In this document: one piece after another, positions 43,703 to 51,840 of the stretch
Layout of the letters: every line of letters starts with the position of its first letter
Numbering within the stretch: position 1 is the first letter of the stretch
Assembly: GCA_028687545.1 (NCBI GenBank)
Contig: JAQTZZ010000009.1
Location: 62,001-126,000 of the forward strand
Reading direction: 5' to 3'
DNA from: Candidatus Wallbacteria bacterium
GTDB lineage: Bacteria; Muiribacteriota; JAQTZZ01
DNA length: 64,000 bases
Made by a program: the position numbers and the translations under genes
Notes under the pieces: model-generated
Told to the model about the DNA's origin: nothing
What the model saw: the letters and a program-made list of their open reading frames with translations, nothing else
The model's database searches: none

Positions 43703-44158
43703 TTGCGCTTCCTGTTCGTTGATTCAATCACAGAAGTGAGTTCAGGCAGATCAATTCGGGGAAAAAAAGCAGTCTCCTATGAAGAATGTTTCCTTTCATC
43801 CCCTTACAGCGAAGAAGGGAATTTTCCGATTGTATTTCTGCTGGAAGCCATGGCTCAGCTTTCCTCCTGGCTGATCCAGTACACCCATGATTTCAAATTC
43901 CAGCCTTTAATCACAGGCATGGACCTGGTCAGGTTTGGCGGAGACGCCAGTTGCGGGTCTCTGCTTTCCCTGGAGGCGGAGCTGATCAATCACAATGAAG
44001 AAGGCGGAGTAGTGAGCAGCAGAGTACTCATCAATGACAGTGTAGTTGCCGAATGCAGCCGCTGCCTGTATTGCAACCTGCCCCTGCAGGAACTCAATGA
44101 CCCTGACGAAGCCAGGCAGAATTTCAGATCACTCTGTGAAAAGGCCAAATTCCTGTGA
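43703..44158 (+). CDS. Degenerate hot-dog dehydratase lacking the catalytic histidine
   Basis: 151 residues from TTG 43703 (GGAGG 8 bases upstream). It aligns without gaps to the FabZ-like protein at 36287 around the active site: CFLSSPYSEEGNFPIVFLLEAMAQ-type sequence (given in part as SSPYSEEGNFP and FLLEAMAQ). The glutamate (E48) is kept, but position 34, histidine in the intact enzyme, is proline. The DxxP-x-x-PGV loop is also lost. It is probably a structural partner or a binding subunit, as the degenerate KS is for the intact KS. The overlap of 4 bases couples it to the first radical SAM gene. Confidence 0.75.
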   Translation: MRFLFVDSITEVSSGRSIRGKKAVSYEECFLSSPYSEEGNFPIVFLLEAMAQLSSWLIQYTHDFKFQPLITGMDLVRFGGDASCGSLLSLEAELINHNEEGGVVSSRVLINDSVVAECSRCLYCNLPLQELNDPDEARQNFRSLCEKAKFL

Positions 44159-45588
44159 AAAAAGACGGAAGGGCACTCAGATCATACAGATTTCTGGACC
44201 TGACTCAGGGTATGTGCCGCAAATGCCGGAAAATAGTGGACAGCCAGATCATTGTCAGGGACGGAAGCGTATATCAAAGGAATATCTGCCCTGAGCACGG
44301 AGAAAGCGAGTCCATGCTTGCCAGAGACGCAGGATGGTATCTGAAAGTGATAGAATCCCGGCAGGTCACAGACAGACCGAAAGCAGTGGCAAGAAAAATC
44401 GACAAAGTCTGCCCCTTTGATTGCGGGCTCTGCGCCTGGCATGAAAAAGGCCTGAATCTTCCCGTTTTTTCCATCACCAATGCCTGCAACCTGGACTGCC
44501 CCATCTGTTTCACCTATAACCGCAATGACATAAAGTATTTCATGAGCAAAGAAGAGTTCGGGAAGATTATCGAAAATATCGTTTTGGCGCAAGGCAAAGT
44601 GGATCTGATCAACATTACCGGGGGCGAGCCTACCCTGCATCCGCAGCTTTTCGATCTGCTCGACCTGTGCAGAAGGCCTGAGATCGGCAGGGTGACCCTG
44701 AATTCCAATGGCCTGACCCTGGCCCAGGACGAAAGCCTGGTGCAGAAACTATCGGAATACGGTATTTACGTGATACTCTCCTTCAATTCATTCAATCACG
44801 AAACTACTGCGAAAATACACGGCCAGGACATACTTGATCAGAAGATGAAAGCCTTGGAAAACCTGGAAAAACACGGAGTCAACACCACTCTTCTCAATGT
44901 CTCAATCAAGAATCTGAATGACAGAGAAATCGGGGATGTCCTGAAATTCTGCCTGAGCCACGATTTTATCCGCAATCTCTCCATCCAGAATATGACCTAT
45001 ACAGGCTTCGGTGGAAAGGACTTCGGGCCGAGGGAGCATCTGCCGATTGACGAAGTGATAGGAAACATCTGCTCCGCAATGCCGGATGTGTTTACTCCAG
45101 ATGATTTCACGCCCCTGCCGGGTTCGCATCCTCTGTGCTATTCAGTCTGCTATTTCTTCCATGGCCAGGCCGGCACTTTTCCGCTGAAGCGGTTGTTTTC
45201 TAATGAGGAATACCGCAGACTGCTGGGCAGCGGCTACCTGATCAGGCCTGACGAATCGTTCCAGGAACTGCTGAACTCCAAGATCGGGGAAATTTATGCC
45301 AACAGAGACACCTTTCCTGAAGCAGACAAGATCCTGAAAATACTCAGGGACATGATTTTACGACTGTTTCCGGAAAAGAGGCTGTCCGAATTCGAGCGCC
45401 AGAAAGAAGCTGAGAAATGCATCAAAAACATCTACATCCATTCGCACATGGATGAGGACAATTTCGACCTCTCCAGGATAGTGCGCTGCGGCGACCTGGT
45501 GCCTGACACTGACGGCTCTTTCACTCCTGCCTGCAGTTACAATCTTTTTTACCGCATGCATGACGAGCGGTTCTGGAAAAAGGACTGA
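44155..45588 (+). CDS. Tes/MJ0619-like radical SAM enzyme 1
   Basis: 477 residues. N-terminal CRKCRK and CPEHGES, then CPFDCGLCAWH, then the radical SAM motif NACNLDCPICF (C111, C115, C118) and INITGGEPTLHPQL. A C-terminal cysteine set (RCGDLV, PACSYNLF) follows. The order CxxC / CPxHGE / CPxDCGLC / CNLxCPICF is that of the archaeal tetraether synthase (Tes, joining isoprenoid chains) and MJ0619 family, some members of which are named dihydrohydroxymethylpterin dimethyltransferases. Its place next to ACP, KR and DH genes favours a carbon-carbon bond or alkyl modification of an acyl chain. The reaction itself is inference. Confidence 0.8.
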   Translation: MKKDGRALRSYRFLDLTQGMCRKCRKIVDSQIIVRDGSVYQRNICPEHGESESMLARDAGWYLKVIESRQVTDRPKAVARKIDKVCPFDCGLCAWHEKGLNLPVFSITNACNLDCPICFTYNRNDIKYFMSKEEFGKIIENIVLAQGKVDLINITGGEPTLHPQLFDLLDLCRRPEIGRVTLNSNGLTLAQDESLVQKLSEYGIYVILSFNSFNHETTAKIHGQDILDQKMKALENLEKHGVNTTLLNVSIKNLNDREIGDVLKFCLSHDFIRNLSIQNMTYTGFGGKDFGPREHLPIDEVIGNICSAMPDVFTPDDFTPLPGSHPLCYSVCYFFHGQAGTFPLKRLFSNEEYRRLLGSGYLIRPDESFQELLNSKIGEIYANRDTFPEADKILKILRDMILRLFPEKRLSEFERQKEAEKCIKNIYIHSHMDEDNFDLSRIVRCGDLVPDTDGSFTPACSYNLFYRMHDERFWKKD

Positions 45589-45591
45589 AAA

Positions 45592-46161
45592 ATGGACGAT
45601 TATCTGAAAACTTCAGGGAAAAAAATCAGGGATTTTCTGAAAAGCGATGACCCTTTTGTAAAGATCAAGGGGCCTGCGGCCAATTTCCGCGAAAACAGAT
45701 TCTGCTGCCTGTGCTGGCCGACTCCTGCGAAGCGGGTGCGGCTGCTGAAAAATTATTTTCTCAGCATGCTGGCCTTTGTGGCGCCCACATCTGATCTCAA
45801 AACCTTTATCTTCAGGCTGATGGGCGTAAAGATCGGGAAAAACGTGGAATTCGCGGTCTGGGTTTCGATTGAGCCGTCCTTTCCAGAACTGGTCAGCATT
45901 GATGACAATGCCCTGATCGGCCTGGGTGTGCAGATCGCCACTCACGAGATGACACACAGCAGTCTGCGCATCGGCAGGGTCAAAATCGGGAAGAACGCGG
46001 TGATCGGCGGAGGCACAATCATCCGCGGGGGAGTGACTGTCGGCGACAATGCGGTGACCGGGATTGGCGCTGTGGTGTTGAACGACGTAGCACCCGGAAC
46101 AACGGTAGTCGGTAATCCGGCCAGGCCGCTGGCAGAGGTGCTGGCAGAAAATGATGACTGA
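45592..46161 (+). CDS. Left-handed beta-helix (hexapeptide) acyltransferase
   Basis: 189 residues. Hexapeptide repeats: VKIGKNVEF, VSIDDNALIGLGVQI, VKIGKNAVIGGGTIIRGGVTVGDNAVTGIGAVV (in parts) and the end VAPGTTVVGNPARP. The histidine of THEMTHSS is likely catalytic. It resembles galactoside/maltose O-acetyltransferases and other LbH acyltransferases. The N-terminal 80 residues, with CCLCWP and a hydrophobic stretch, are not typical. In this block it could transfer an acyl group from ACP or CoA onto a head group. It follows the radical SAM gene by 3 bases. Confidence 0.8.
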   Translation: MDDYLKTSGKKIRDFLKSDDPFVKIKGPAANFRENRFCCLCWPTPAKRVRLLKNYFLSMLAFVAPTSDLKTFIFRLMGVKIGKNVEFAVWVSIEPSFPELVSIDDNALIGLGVQIATHEMTHSSLRIGRVKIGKNAVIGGGTIIRGGVTVGDNAVTGIGAVVLNDVAPGTTVVGNPARPLAEVLAENDD

Positions 46162-46170
46162 CGTTAGAAT

Positions 46171-46335
46171 GGCAAATTTTCCTTATCAATCCGCAGTATC
46201 TTTTGTGGGGTGGCCGGGTGTCCGAAGCTGTAACAAAACCCGGAGGGTTTTTCAACAGCTTCAGATGCCAGGACAGGACCCGCCACAAAGCAATGATCTG
46301 GCACAACTTTTGGCTGCACATCACTAAAATTTGCC
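46171..46335 (+). repeat. Hairpin-rich intergenic repeat element, copy B
   Basis: Termini GGCAAATTTT (46171) and AAAATTTGCC (46335). Outer arm blocks are GTGGGGTGGCC near 46204 and CAGGACAGGACCCGCCAC near 46272, then CTTTTGGCTGCACATCAC. Inside, GAAGCTGT...ACAGCTTC encloses AACCC/GGGTT. The outer blocks recur in copy C (49880-50041); the inner hairpin differs. No coding capacity. Confidence 0.8.
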
Positions 46336-46362
46336 GAATTAGGTGATTGCAGGTGAGGACTC

Positions 46363-47742
46363 ATGGACTACGAATACTTTAAAATCACGCGCAGCCTCTG
46401 CCCTGAATGCGGGAAAATCGTTCAGGCTAAAATCGTGTTTGAAAACGACTGCGTATATCTTCTCAAGCATTGCCCTGTACATGGCGAATCCCTGGCCCTG
46501 ATCTACAGGGACAGGGAAACCTATCTCAGGAATCTGCGCATCAACAAGCCGGCCCTCTATCCGCTGGAATTCGAAAAAAAATATCAGGGCTGCCCGGACA
46601 GTTGCGGGCTCTGCAACGAGCATCAGCAGCACACCTGCCTGCCGATCATTGAGATCACTGATCACTGCAATTTCAAATGCCCGATCTGCATAGCAGACAA
46701 CCGCAGCTCATTCTTTATGGAACCAGCTGAATTCAAGAAAATAATCGAGCGGCTGGTCAGGACTGAAGGAAATCTCGAGCTGATCAACCTGAGCGGAGGC
46801 GAGCCGACTCTGCATCCTCAGCTTACTGAGCTGCTTGACATTGCCCTGCGCCAGGAAATCCTGGGTGTATCCATCAGCACGAACGGCAGGCTGTTTTTAA
46901 AAAAGCCGGAGCTGCTCGCTGAGCTGTTGCGCCGGAATATTTTCATTTCCCTGCAGTTCGACGGGTTTTCGGACGCTTATTATCAGGCTTTACGCGGTGA
47001 AAACCTGCTCGACGAAAAGCTGAAGATCCTGGAAATGCTGGAAAAGAGGAACGCCCCTTCCTCGCTGGTGATGACAGTGGCCAGAAATGCCAATCTCAAA
47101 GGTATCTCTCAAGTGCTGGAATTCTTTCTGCAAAAGGACTTTCTGCGCTCGATCATGTTCCAGCCCCTGTCTTTCGCGAATCCGGGAGTGAAATACGATT
47201 TTCAGGATGTGACCACAATCCAGGAAGTGATCGCGGAAATTGCCGCAGGTTCCAGGGGAATGATCAGGGAGGAAGACATAGTCTCTCTGCCCTGCTCGCA
47301 TCCTGCCTGCTTTTCACTCACATATCTGCTGAAGCTCGGCCAGGGCGAATTCATACCTCTCAACCGCCTGGCCAAGGCAGACGATTATCTGGACCTGATC
47401 AAGAACAGGGCAATGGCCGGATTCGAACTTGAGACATACGAAAAGATCAGGGAATGCATTTATGATCTCTGGTCTTCTTCAGGAATTCAGCCTGAGTCGC
47501 AGAAAATTCTTGCCACGATCAAAAAAATCATCTGCGAAGTCGACGGGGAATCTTCCTGCGAGGCAGGCAGGCTTTTTTCCATTGCAGGCAGCCATGTGAA
47601 ATCCATTTTCATCCATCATTTCATGGACCGCCATAATTTCGACCTCAGCAGAGCCATGAAATGCTGCACCCAGTATCAGATAAACGGGTCAGGCTCATAT
47701 CCCTGCTGCGTTTTCAACAATCTCCAAAGGAGAGGCACATGA
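46363..47742 (+). CDS. Tes/MJ0619-like radical SAM enzyme 2
   Basis: 459 residues. Same layout as the enzyme at 44155: CPECGK, CPVHGES, CPDSCGLCNEH, DHCNFKCPICI (C102, C106, C109), LINLSGGEPTLHPQL, and a C-terminal set AMKCCTQYQI and YPCCVF. The two are paralogues, diverged well beyond a recent duplication. The cysteine-rich layout points to more than one iron-sulfur cluster, as shown for Tes. It overlaps the desulfurase-fusion gene by 4 bases, which is suggestive: that protein could supply sulfur for cluster assembly or for a sulfur insertion. Confidence 0.8.
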   Translation: MDYEYFKITRSLCPECGKIVQAKIVFENDCVYLLKHCPVHGESLALIYRDRETYLRNLRINKPALYPLEFEKKYQGCPDSCGLCNEHQQHTCLPIIEITDHCNFKCPICIADNRSSFFMEPAEFKKIIERLVRTEGNLELINLSGGEPTLHPQLTELLDIALRQEILGVSISTNGRLFLKKPELLAELLRRNIFISLQFDGFSDAYYQALRGENLLDEKLKILEMLEKRNAPSSLVMTVARNANLKGISQVLEFFLQKDFLRSIMFQPLSFANPGVKYDFQDVTTIQEVIAEIAAGSRGMIREEDIVSLPCSHPACFSLTYLLKLGQGEFIPLNRLAKADDYLDLIKNRAMAGFELETYEKIRECIYDLWSSSGIQPESQKILATIKKIICEVDGESSCEAGRLFSIAGSHVKSIFIHHFMDRHNFDLSRAMKCCTQYQINGSGSYPCCVFNNLQRRGT

Positions 47743-49874
47743 TTTTCAGGCGCAAAGTGTATCTCGACTACAATGCCACCACTCCGCTCGATCCGCAGGT
47801 GAAAAAGGCGGTCAGGGAAAGCCTTGATTGCTTCGGCAATCCCTCCTCTCTGCACGCCACAGGCAGGATGAGCAGGAGCCTGATGGAAGAGGCCAGGGTC
47901 CATGTCTCGCGCCTGATCAATGCTTCTCCTGAGCAGGTGCTGTTCACTTCCGGCGGCTCAGAAGCCAACAACGCGGTCATCAAAGGGATTGCAGCTGCCA
48001 TGCCCGGGAAAATCATTACCAGTCAATTCGAACATGCCTCGATCTTCGACACCTGCAAATTTCTGGAGCGCAGGGGCACTGAAGTAGTGTTCCTGGCGCC
48101 GGACAGGGATGGAATCATCAGGCCTGAGGCGCTTGAGGCAGTAATTACGAATGACACTGCCCTGGTTTCGGTCATGACGGTGAACAATGAGATCGGCACG
48201 ATCCAGGATATAGCCAGGCTAGTGGAAATAGCGCACAGTCACGGAGCACTGTTCCACACAGATGCAGTACAAGCTGTGGGGAAGATCCAGGTGGATGTCC
48301 GGAAAACCGGCGTGGATTTCCTTACTTTCTCAGCCCATAAGATACATGGACCCAAGGGGTGCGGAGCCCTGTACATCAGGAACCGCAGGCAGTTCACCCC
48401 TCTCCTGCACGGCGGGCATCAGGAAAGTCTGCTGCGCGGTGGGACAGAGAATTTCAGCGGGATCATCGGATTCGGGGAAGCCTGCCGCATTGTCTCTGAA
48501 AACAGTCTGGCTGACATTCCCAGGCAGAAGGCACTCAGCGCATACTTTCTTAGAAACATCCGCAAATTCCATCCTGCCGCCACCCTGAACGGATCAGCAA
48601 GGGAAAGAGTTCCTGGAACTATGAACATCCGGTTTCCCGGCTTCGACAACCGCAAACTGCTGTCCTTACTGGATTATTATGGAATCTCCGTCTCCATGGG
48701 ATCTGCCTGCTCAGAGGGCAAGAAGGACATATCACACGTTCTCACAGCCATCGGGCTAAGCGAAGATGAAGCCAGGAGCTCACTAAGATTCAGCCTCGGG
48801 AAATACACAACTCCGGATGAGCTGAAATACTGCCTGAAGCGCTTGAAAAAGATCCTGCAGGAGGACAACACTGAAACCACTCTGTTAAGTCCTGTTGCGC
48901 TTGATGAAACCATACTGATCAACAGCGATTATTACATTGTGGACCTGAGATACGGTTTCCAGCGGGCTCTCAGCGGCATGCTGCCAATGGCGGACAAGGC
49001 AGACATTTTCAAACTGGAAGAGGAGTCTGCCCGCTTTCCAAGAGACAGGAAAATAGTGCTGCTCTGCGAATACGGAGCAGACGCCTACAGGAGCAGCTTT
49101 CTGCTCAGAAAACTGGGATTTTCAGAAGTTGTGGTGCTGGCAGGCGGGTTTGCCTCCTGGATCGCAGCGCATCCTTTTTTGTATAAAAAATACGTCATGG
49201 AGGGCCGGACAATGAAGCTTGTGAACCGCAGGCACGAAGATCAGGCCAGATATTATGACATAGGCATGAAGCTGCACTGGCTGTGGAAATACAAAAAGTT
49301 CAGACAAGCGCTGCTCGATAATCTGCCAGGGCTCTCAGGCGGGACACTGCTTGACTATGGCTGCGGCACAGGGCTGATGCTGGAGTATATCCTTGCAAAT
49401 TCGGATTTCAGCGGCACATACATAGGCTGCGACCCAGGCTTCGGCATGCTGGAAGTGGCTGTGGGCAAGAAGATCAAGCACAAACTCATGGCTTTTGTGC
49501 AGGTGGCTGAGACGCCCGAACTGCCGGTCCGTGATTCCTCTATTGACGCGATAGTGCTGAGCCTGGTGACGCATCAGATCTCAAGGGAAGGCAAGCTCAA
49601 GCTGTTCAATGAATTCTTCCGCGTGCTGAAACCAGGAGGAATGGTCAGCATTGCGGAGTTTGGGAAGCCGGTGGGCATTTCCGGGAAAATAAGTGCCTGG
49701 TACATACGCAAACTCTGGGGCAATATCCTGACAGGAGTGGAATTCAATTCCAGGGACAATTTCGCGGGAAAAATCCCGGTTTTCCTGGAAAAAAGCGGAT
49801 TCAGAGATGTCAGGATCACCGGCAGTTTCAGCGGGATGATCGACATCATCGCCGCCCGCAAGCCAGCAGTCTAG
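47739..49874 (+). CDS. Three-domain fusion: cysteine desulfurase - rhodanese - methyltransferase
   Basis: 711 residues from ATG 47739 (AAAGGAGAGG upstream). Domain 1 (about 1-375) is a NifS/IscS desulfurase: YLDYNATTPLDP, TSGGSEANNAV, PLP lysine in FSAHKIHGPKG, and active cysteine in GSACSEG. Domain 2 (about 385-490) is rhodanese-like, with the persulfide cysteine in LLCEYGADAYRSSFLL. Domain 3 (about 500-711) is a SAM methyltransferase with LLDYGCGTGLMLEYI and VLKPGGMVSIAEFG. The frame is continuous and I see no frameshift. The order suggests sulfur mobilisation, relay, and methylation in a single polypeptide. It overlaps the radical SAM gene upstream. Confidence 0.88.
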   Translation: MIFRRKVYLDYNATTPLDPQVKKAVRESLDCFGNPSSLHATGRMSRSLMEEARVHVSRLINASPEQVLFTSGGSEANNAVIKGIAAAMPGKIITSQFEHASIFDTCKFLERRGTEVVFLAPDRDGIIRPEALEAVITNDTALVSVMTVNNEIGTIQDIARLVEIAHSHGALFHTDAVQAVGKIQVDVRKTGVDFLTFSAHKIHGPKGCGALYIRNRRQFTPLLHGGHQESLLRGGTENFSGIIGFGEACRIVSENSLADIPRQKALSAYFLRNIRKFHPAATLNGSARERVPGTMNIRFPGFDNRKLLSLLDYYGISVSMGSACSEGKKDISHVLTAIGLSEDEARSSLRFSLGKYTTPDELKYCLKRLKKILQEDNTETTLLSPVALDETILINSDYYIVDLRYGFQRALSGMLPMADKADIFKLEEESARFPRDRKIVLLCEYGADAYRSSFLLRKLGFSEVVVLAGGFASWIAAHPFLYKKYVMEGRTMKLVNRRHEDQARYYDIGMKLHWLWKYKKFRQALLDNLPGLSGGTLLDYGCGTGLMLEYILANSDFSGTYIGCDPGFGMLEVAVGKKIKHKLMAFVQVAETPELPVRDSSIDAIVLSLVTHQISREGKLKLFNEFFRVLKPGGMVSIAEFGKPVGISGKISAWYIRKLWGNILTGVEFNSRDNFAGKIPVFLEKSGFRDVRITGSFSGMIDIIAARKPAV

Positions 49875-49879
49875 CTTCA

Positions 49880-50041
49880 GCAAATTTTCCCGATTTATCT
49901 GCTGAAATCCATGTGGGGTGGCCAGTGGCAACTTTTTGGCGCACTGAGCGAAGCGAAGGAGGAAAAAAGTTGCCACAGGACAGGACCCGCCACCAATCAA
50001 AGAGTATGCACAACATCTGGCTGCACACCACGAAAATTTGC
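49880..50041 (+). repeat. Hairpin-rich intergenic repeat element, copy C
   Basis: Termini GCAAATTTT (49880-49888) and AAAATTTGC (50033-50041). Shared outer blocks GTGGGGTGGCC and CAGGACAGGACCCGCCAC, then CATCTGGCTGCACACCAC. The inside is a different hairpin from copy B: GTGGCAACTTTTT pairs with AAAAAAGTTGCCAC. Length (162) is almost that of copy B (165). Confidence 0.8.
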
Positions 50042-50062
50042 TTAATAAATTTAAGTTTCTAA

Positions 50063-50509
50063 TTACTCTTCGCTGTCGTCCAGCATGTACTTGAAGCCCA
50101 TGTAGCCGAGAAATGAGCCGAACAGGGTTCCGATTACTGCTCCTGAAAATACTGAGGACACGAGTATTTTATTGGCTTTATCCGGATTGCTGGATGAAAT
50201 GAATCCTGTCAGCGGCGGGACAATGGCAGTGGTGATCCCTGCCAGCAGGCCGCCCACAGCTCCCTGTTTCACTGCTTTTTCCAGGTTTTTTTCCTTGATC
50301 AGCTTGAGCCAGGCCTTGACAGCCATCTCATTGGACATGGCGCCGGCCAGGCCGCCGAATCCGAGGGAAAGCAGCAGGCGCAGCAAATAAACAGGCCTGA
50401 ATCTGCAGTTGAAAAGAATGTAAATCGAAGTGGCCACAGTTGGGATGATAGACATCAGGGCACCGATGAGTCTGATGTTCTTTACATACGCCTGGCATAC
50501 CGGTTTCAT
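50063..50509 (-). CDS. Divergent small glycine-zipper membrane protein of the GTGPG group
   Basis: About 148 residues from ATG 50509 (GGAG 9 bases upstream; ATG 50524 has no ribosome site). Four membrane segments. The pattern GAVGGLLAGITTAIVPPL and later SGAVIGTLFGSFLGYMGF copies the order of the family core (G-x-x-x-G-x-x-T-x-x-x-P-V, then a glycine zipper), but GTGPG itself is absent. It is transcribed divergently from member 5, with an intergenic region closely similar to that between the genes at 53079 and 53215. Membership is plausible, not certain. Confidence 0.6.
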   Translation of the reverse strand: MKPVCQAYVKNIRLIGALMSIIPTVATSIYILFNCRFRPVYLLRLLLSLGFGGLAGAMSNEMAVKAWLKLIKEKNLEKAVKQGAVGGLLAGITTAIVPPLTGFISSSNPDKANKILVSSVFSGAVIGTLFGSFLGYMGFKYMLDDSEE

Positions 50510-50564
50510 CGTTTCACACTCCATTAGATATTGTTGATCTAAAATTAACAAAAAAATTCCTATT

Positions 50565-50593
50565 TTGCAAAATCGCGGATAAAATATTATGTA
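50565..50593 (+). promoter_or_regulatory. Duplicated promoter region, copy 1
   Basis: TTGCAA (50565-50570), 17-base spacer with GGATAAAATA, TATGTA (50588-50593). About 50 bases around it match the region at 53120-53180 (AAAATTAACAAAAA, TTTTG.AAAATC, GGATAAAATA, TATGTAGA). It precedes member 5 by 43 bases. Confidence 0.5.
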
Positions 50594-50635
50594 GAGTTAC
50601 AGTGGAATCTGTGAACAAGTTTAAAAGGCAGGAAC

Positions 50636-51757
50636 ATGAAAAACAGTTGTCTCAGAATTCCTCTTCCGGTCGCAGCCACGTTATACGCCACAATATTATC
50701 CTGGAGTGTTCTTTTTTTTGGCGAACTCGCATTCACGGATTTTATTCAATCGAGCGATTTCTACTGGTTTGTGATTCTAAGCCTGATGATCAATCCCATG
50801 ATAGGATTTTATGCTGGGCGGGAAATGGAGAAAAAACTGCTGTCAGGTATCGACAATTGCGTTGGTATCGGAACTTTGGCTGGAGCGGGTATCGGCTTCT
50901 TCACAGGTACAGCGGTTTTCCCGGCTTTGCTTACAGGCATCAGCAGCGGCAGGATGGATGACGTCATGTTTGCCATCATTCTCGGAACAGGTCCGGGAAT
51001 TATCGCAGGGCTGATCATAGGCGCGGTTTCAGGGAAACTCATCCGATACAGTTATGCGGAGAGGATAGCTTCTTCAGAGATCTACGGCCAGGCAGGAGGA
51101 AAACATTTTTCAGGTTGTGAATTATCTGCAGCAAACCTGTCTGCCAGGTATTCGACCATGCCGCTGATCCTGGCTGCCGCCCTGCAACTGGCATTTTCGT
51201 TTATTGTGTTTAAAAACATAGATTCTTCCGGAGAATTCTCACTCTCAAAGCAACTGGTCTTTTCCTTGAAATACCTGATCCCTTTTGCAGTCATTATATT
51301 CGAAACAAACAGGGTGATGATTCCAGGATTAAACAGTTCTTCCCTGAAAAAGCTCATGCTGTATTGGTGCATCTTTATCGGCTTCTCATACAGTTCAGGT
51401 ACCCTCTTTTCCAACATTATCTATTTCTTAATCTTTTTTGCAGGCAGGAGTTTTTTCTGTTATCTCATTCTTTACTGCGGCCTCTTCAGCCAACCTGACC
51501 TTTCAGATGCAGGAATTTATCGTTCCCTGATCATCAGAGGAATTACCTTTAATCTTGTGCTTTCCCTGGCGAGTTATATTCCCATGGGAATTTCCCTGCA
51601 TTACTACTTAGTGCAATATCCGGCTCAAAATGTCTTCAACCTGGTCTCAGATATAGTATTCGGGAGCCTGACCGGCATAGCCACAGGCATGTATCTGCTT
51701 CCGAAAATCAGGCCCGACAGACTTGAACAGGCTCATCCAATCGAGGAGACGAAATGA
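50636..51757 (+). CDS. GTGPG-family membrane protein with extra C-terminal membrane domain
   Basis: 373 residues, ATG preceded by AGGCAGGAAC. The first 150 residues are the family core: NPMIGFYAGREMEKKLLSGID, then GIGFFTGTAVFPALLTG and ILGTGPGIIAGLIIGAVSG. A hydrophilic linker follows. The second half (about 180-370) has five or six membrane segments and ends in SGSLTGIATGMYLLPKI-type sequence, shared with the protein at 51841 (SLIIRG, GTLTGLATGLYLLPKI). No zinc ribbon. The stop overlaps a short remnant frame (ATGA). Confidence 0.82.
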   Translation: MKNSCLRIPLPVAATLYATILSWSVLFFGELAFTDFIQSSDFYWFVILSLMINPMIGFYAGREMEKKLLSGIDNCVGIGTLAGAGIGFFTGTAVFPALLTGISSGRMDDVMFAIILGTGPGIIAGLIIGAVSGKLIRYSYAERIASSEIYGQAGGKHFSGCELSAANLSARYSTMPLILAAALQLAFSFIVFKNIDSSGEFSLSKQLVFSLKYLIPFAVIIFETNRVMIPGLNSSSLKKLMLYWCIFIGFSYSSGTLFSNIIYFLIFFAGRSFFCYLILYCGLFSQPDLSDAGIYRSLIIRGITFNLVLSLASYIPMGISLHYYLVQYPAQNVFNLVSDIVFGSLTGIATGMYLLPKIRPDRLEQAHPIEETK

Positions 51758-51789
51758 CCTGGAAATGCCGGGCGGAAAAATCAATCTAA
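51754..51789 (+). pseudogene. Remnant of a zinc-ribbon GTGPG gene start
   Basis: ATGACCTGGAAATG (51754) is the exact start of the gene at 54183 (encoding MTWKC). After the first cysteine codon the sequence has lost the second cysteine and stops after 11 codons (MTWKCRAEKSI). It overlaps the upstream stop as a real start would, so it looks like the surviving head of a deleted gene. Confidence 0.55.
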
Positions 51790-51840
51790 ATGCCGGTAAA
51801 AGAGATGCGGGAAAAAACTTTCTGCCTTTTCAGCAATTTA

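Noticed and set aside
36287-44158. Calling the block an aryl-polyene or a ladderane cluster.
   Set aside because: Aryl-polyene clusters carry an AMP ligase, an export MMPL protein and other genes not seen here. Ladderane assignment needs known homologues, and the marker CrtI-like desaturase is absent.
46171-50041. Repeat copies read as integron attC sites, since both have conserved ends and variable hairpins between same-strand genes.
   Set aside because: The ends are GCAAATTTT/AAAATTTGC, without the GTTRRRY and RYYYAAC core sites. No integrase is seen, and the genes form one pathway with overlaps.
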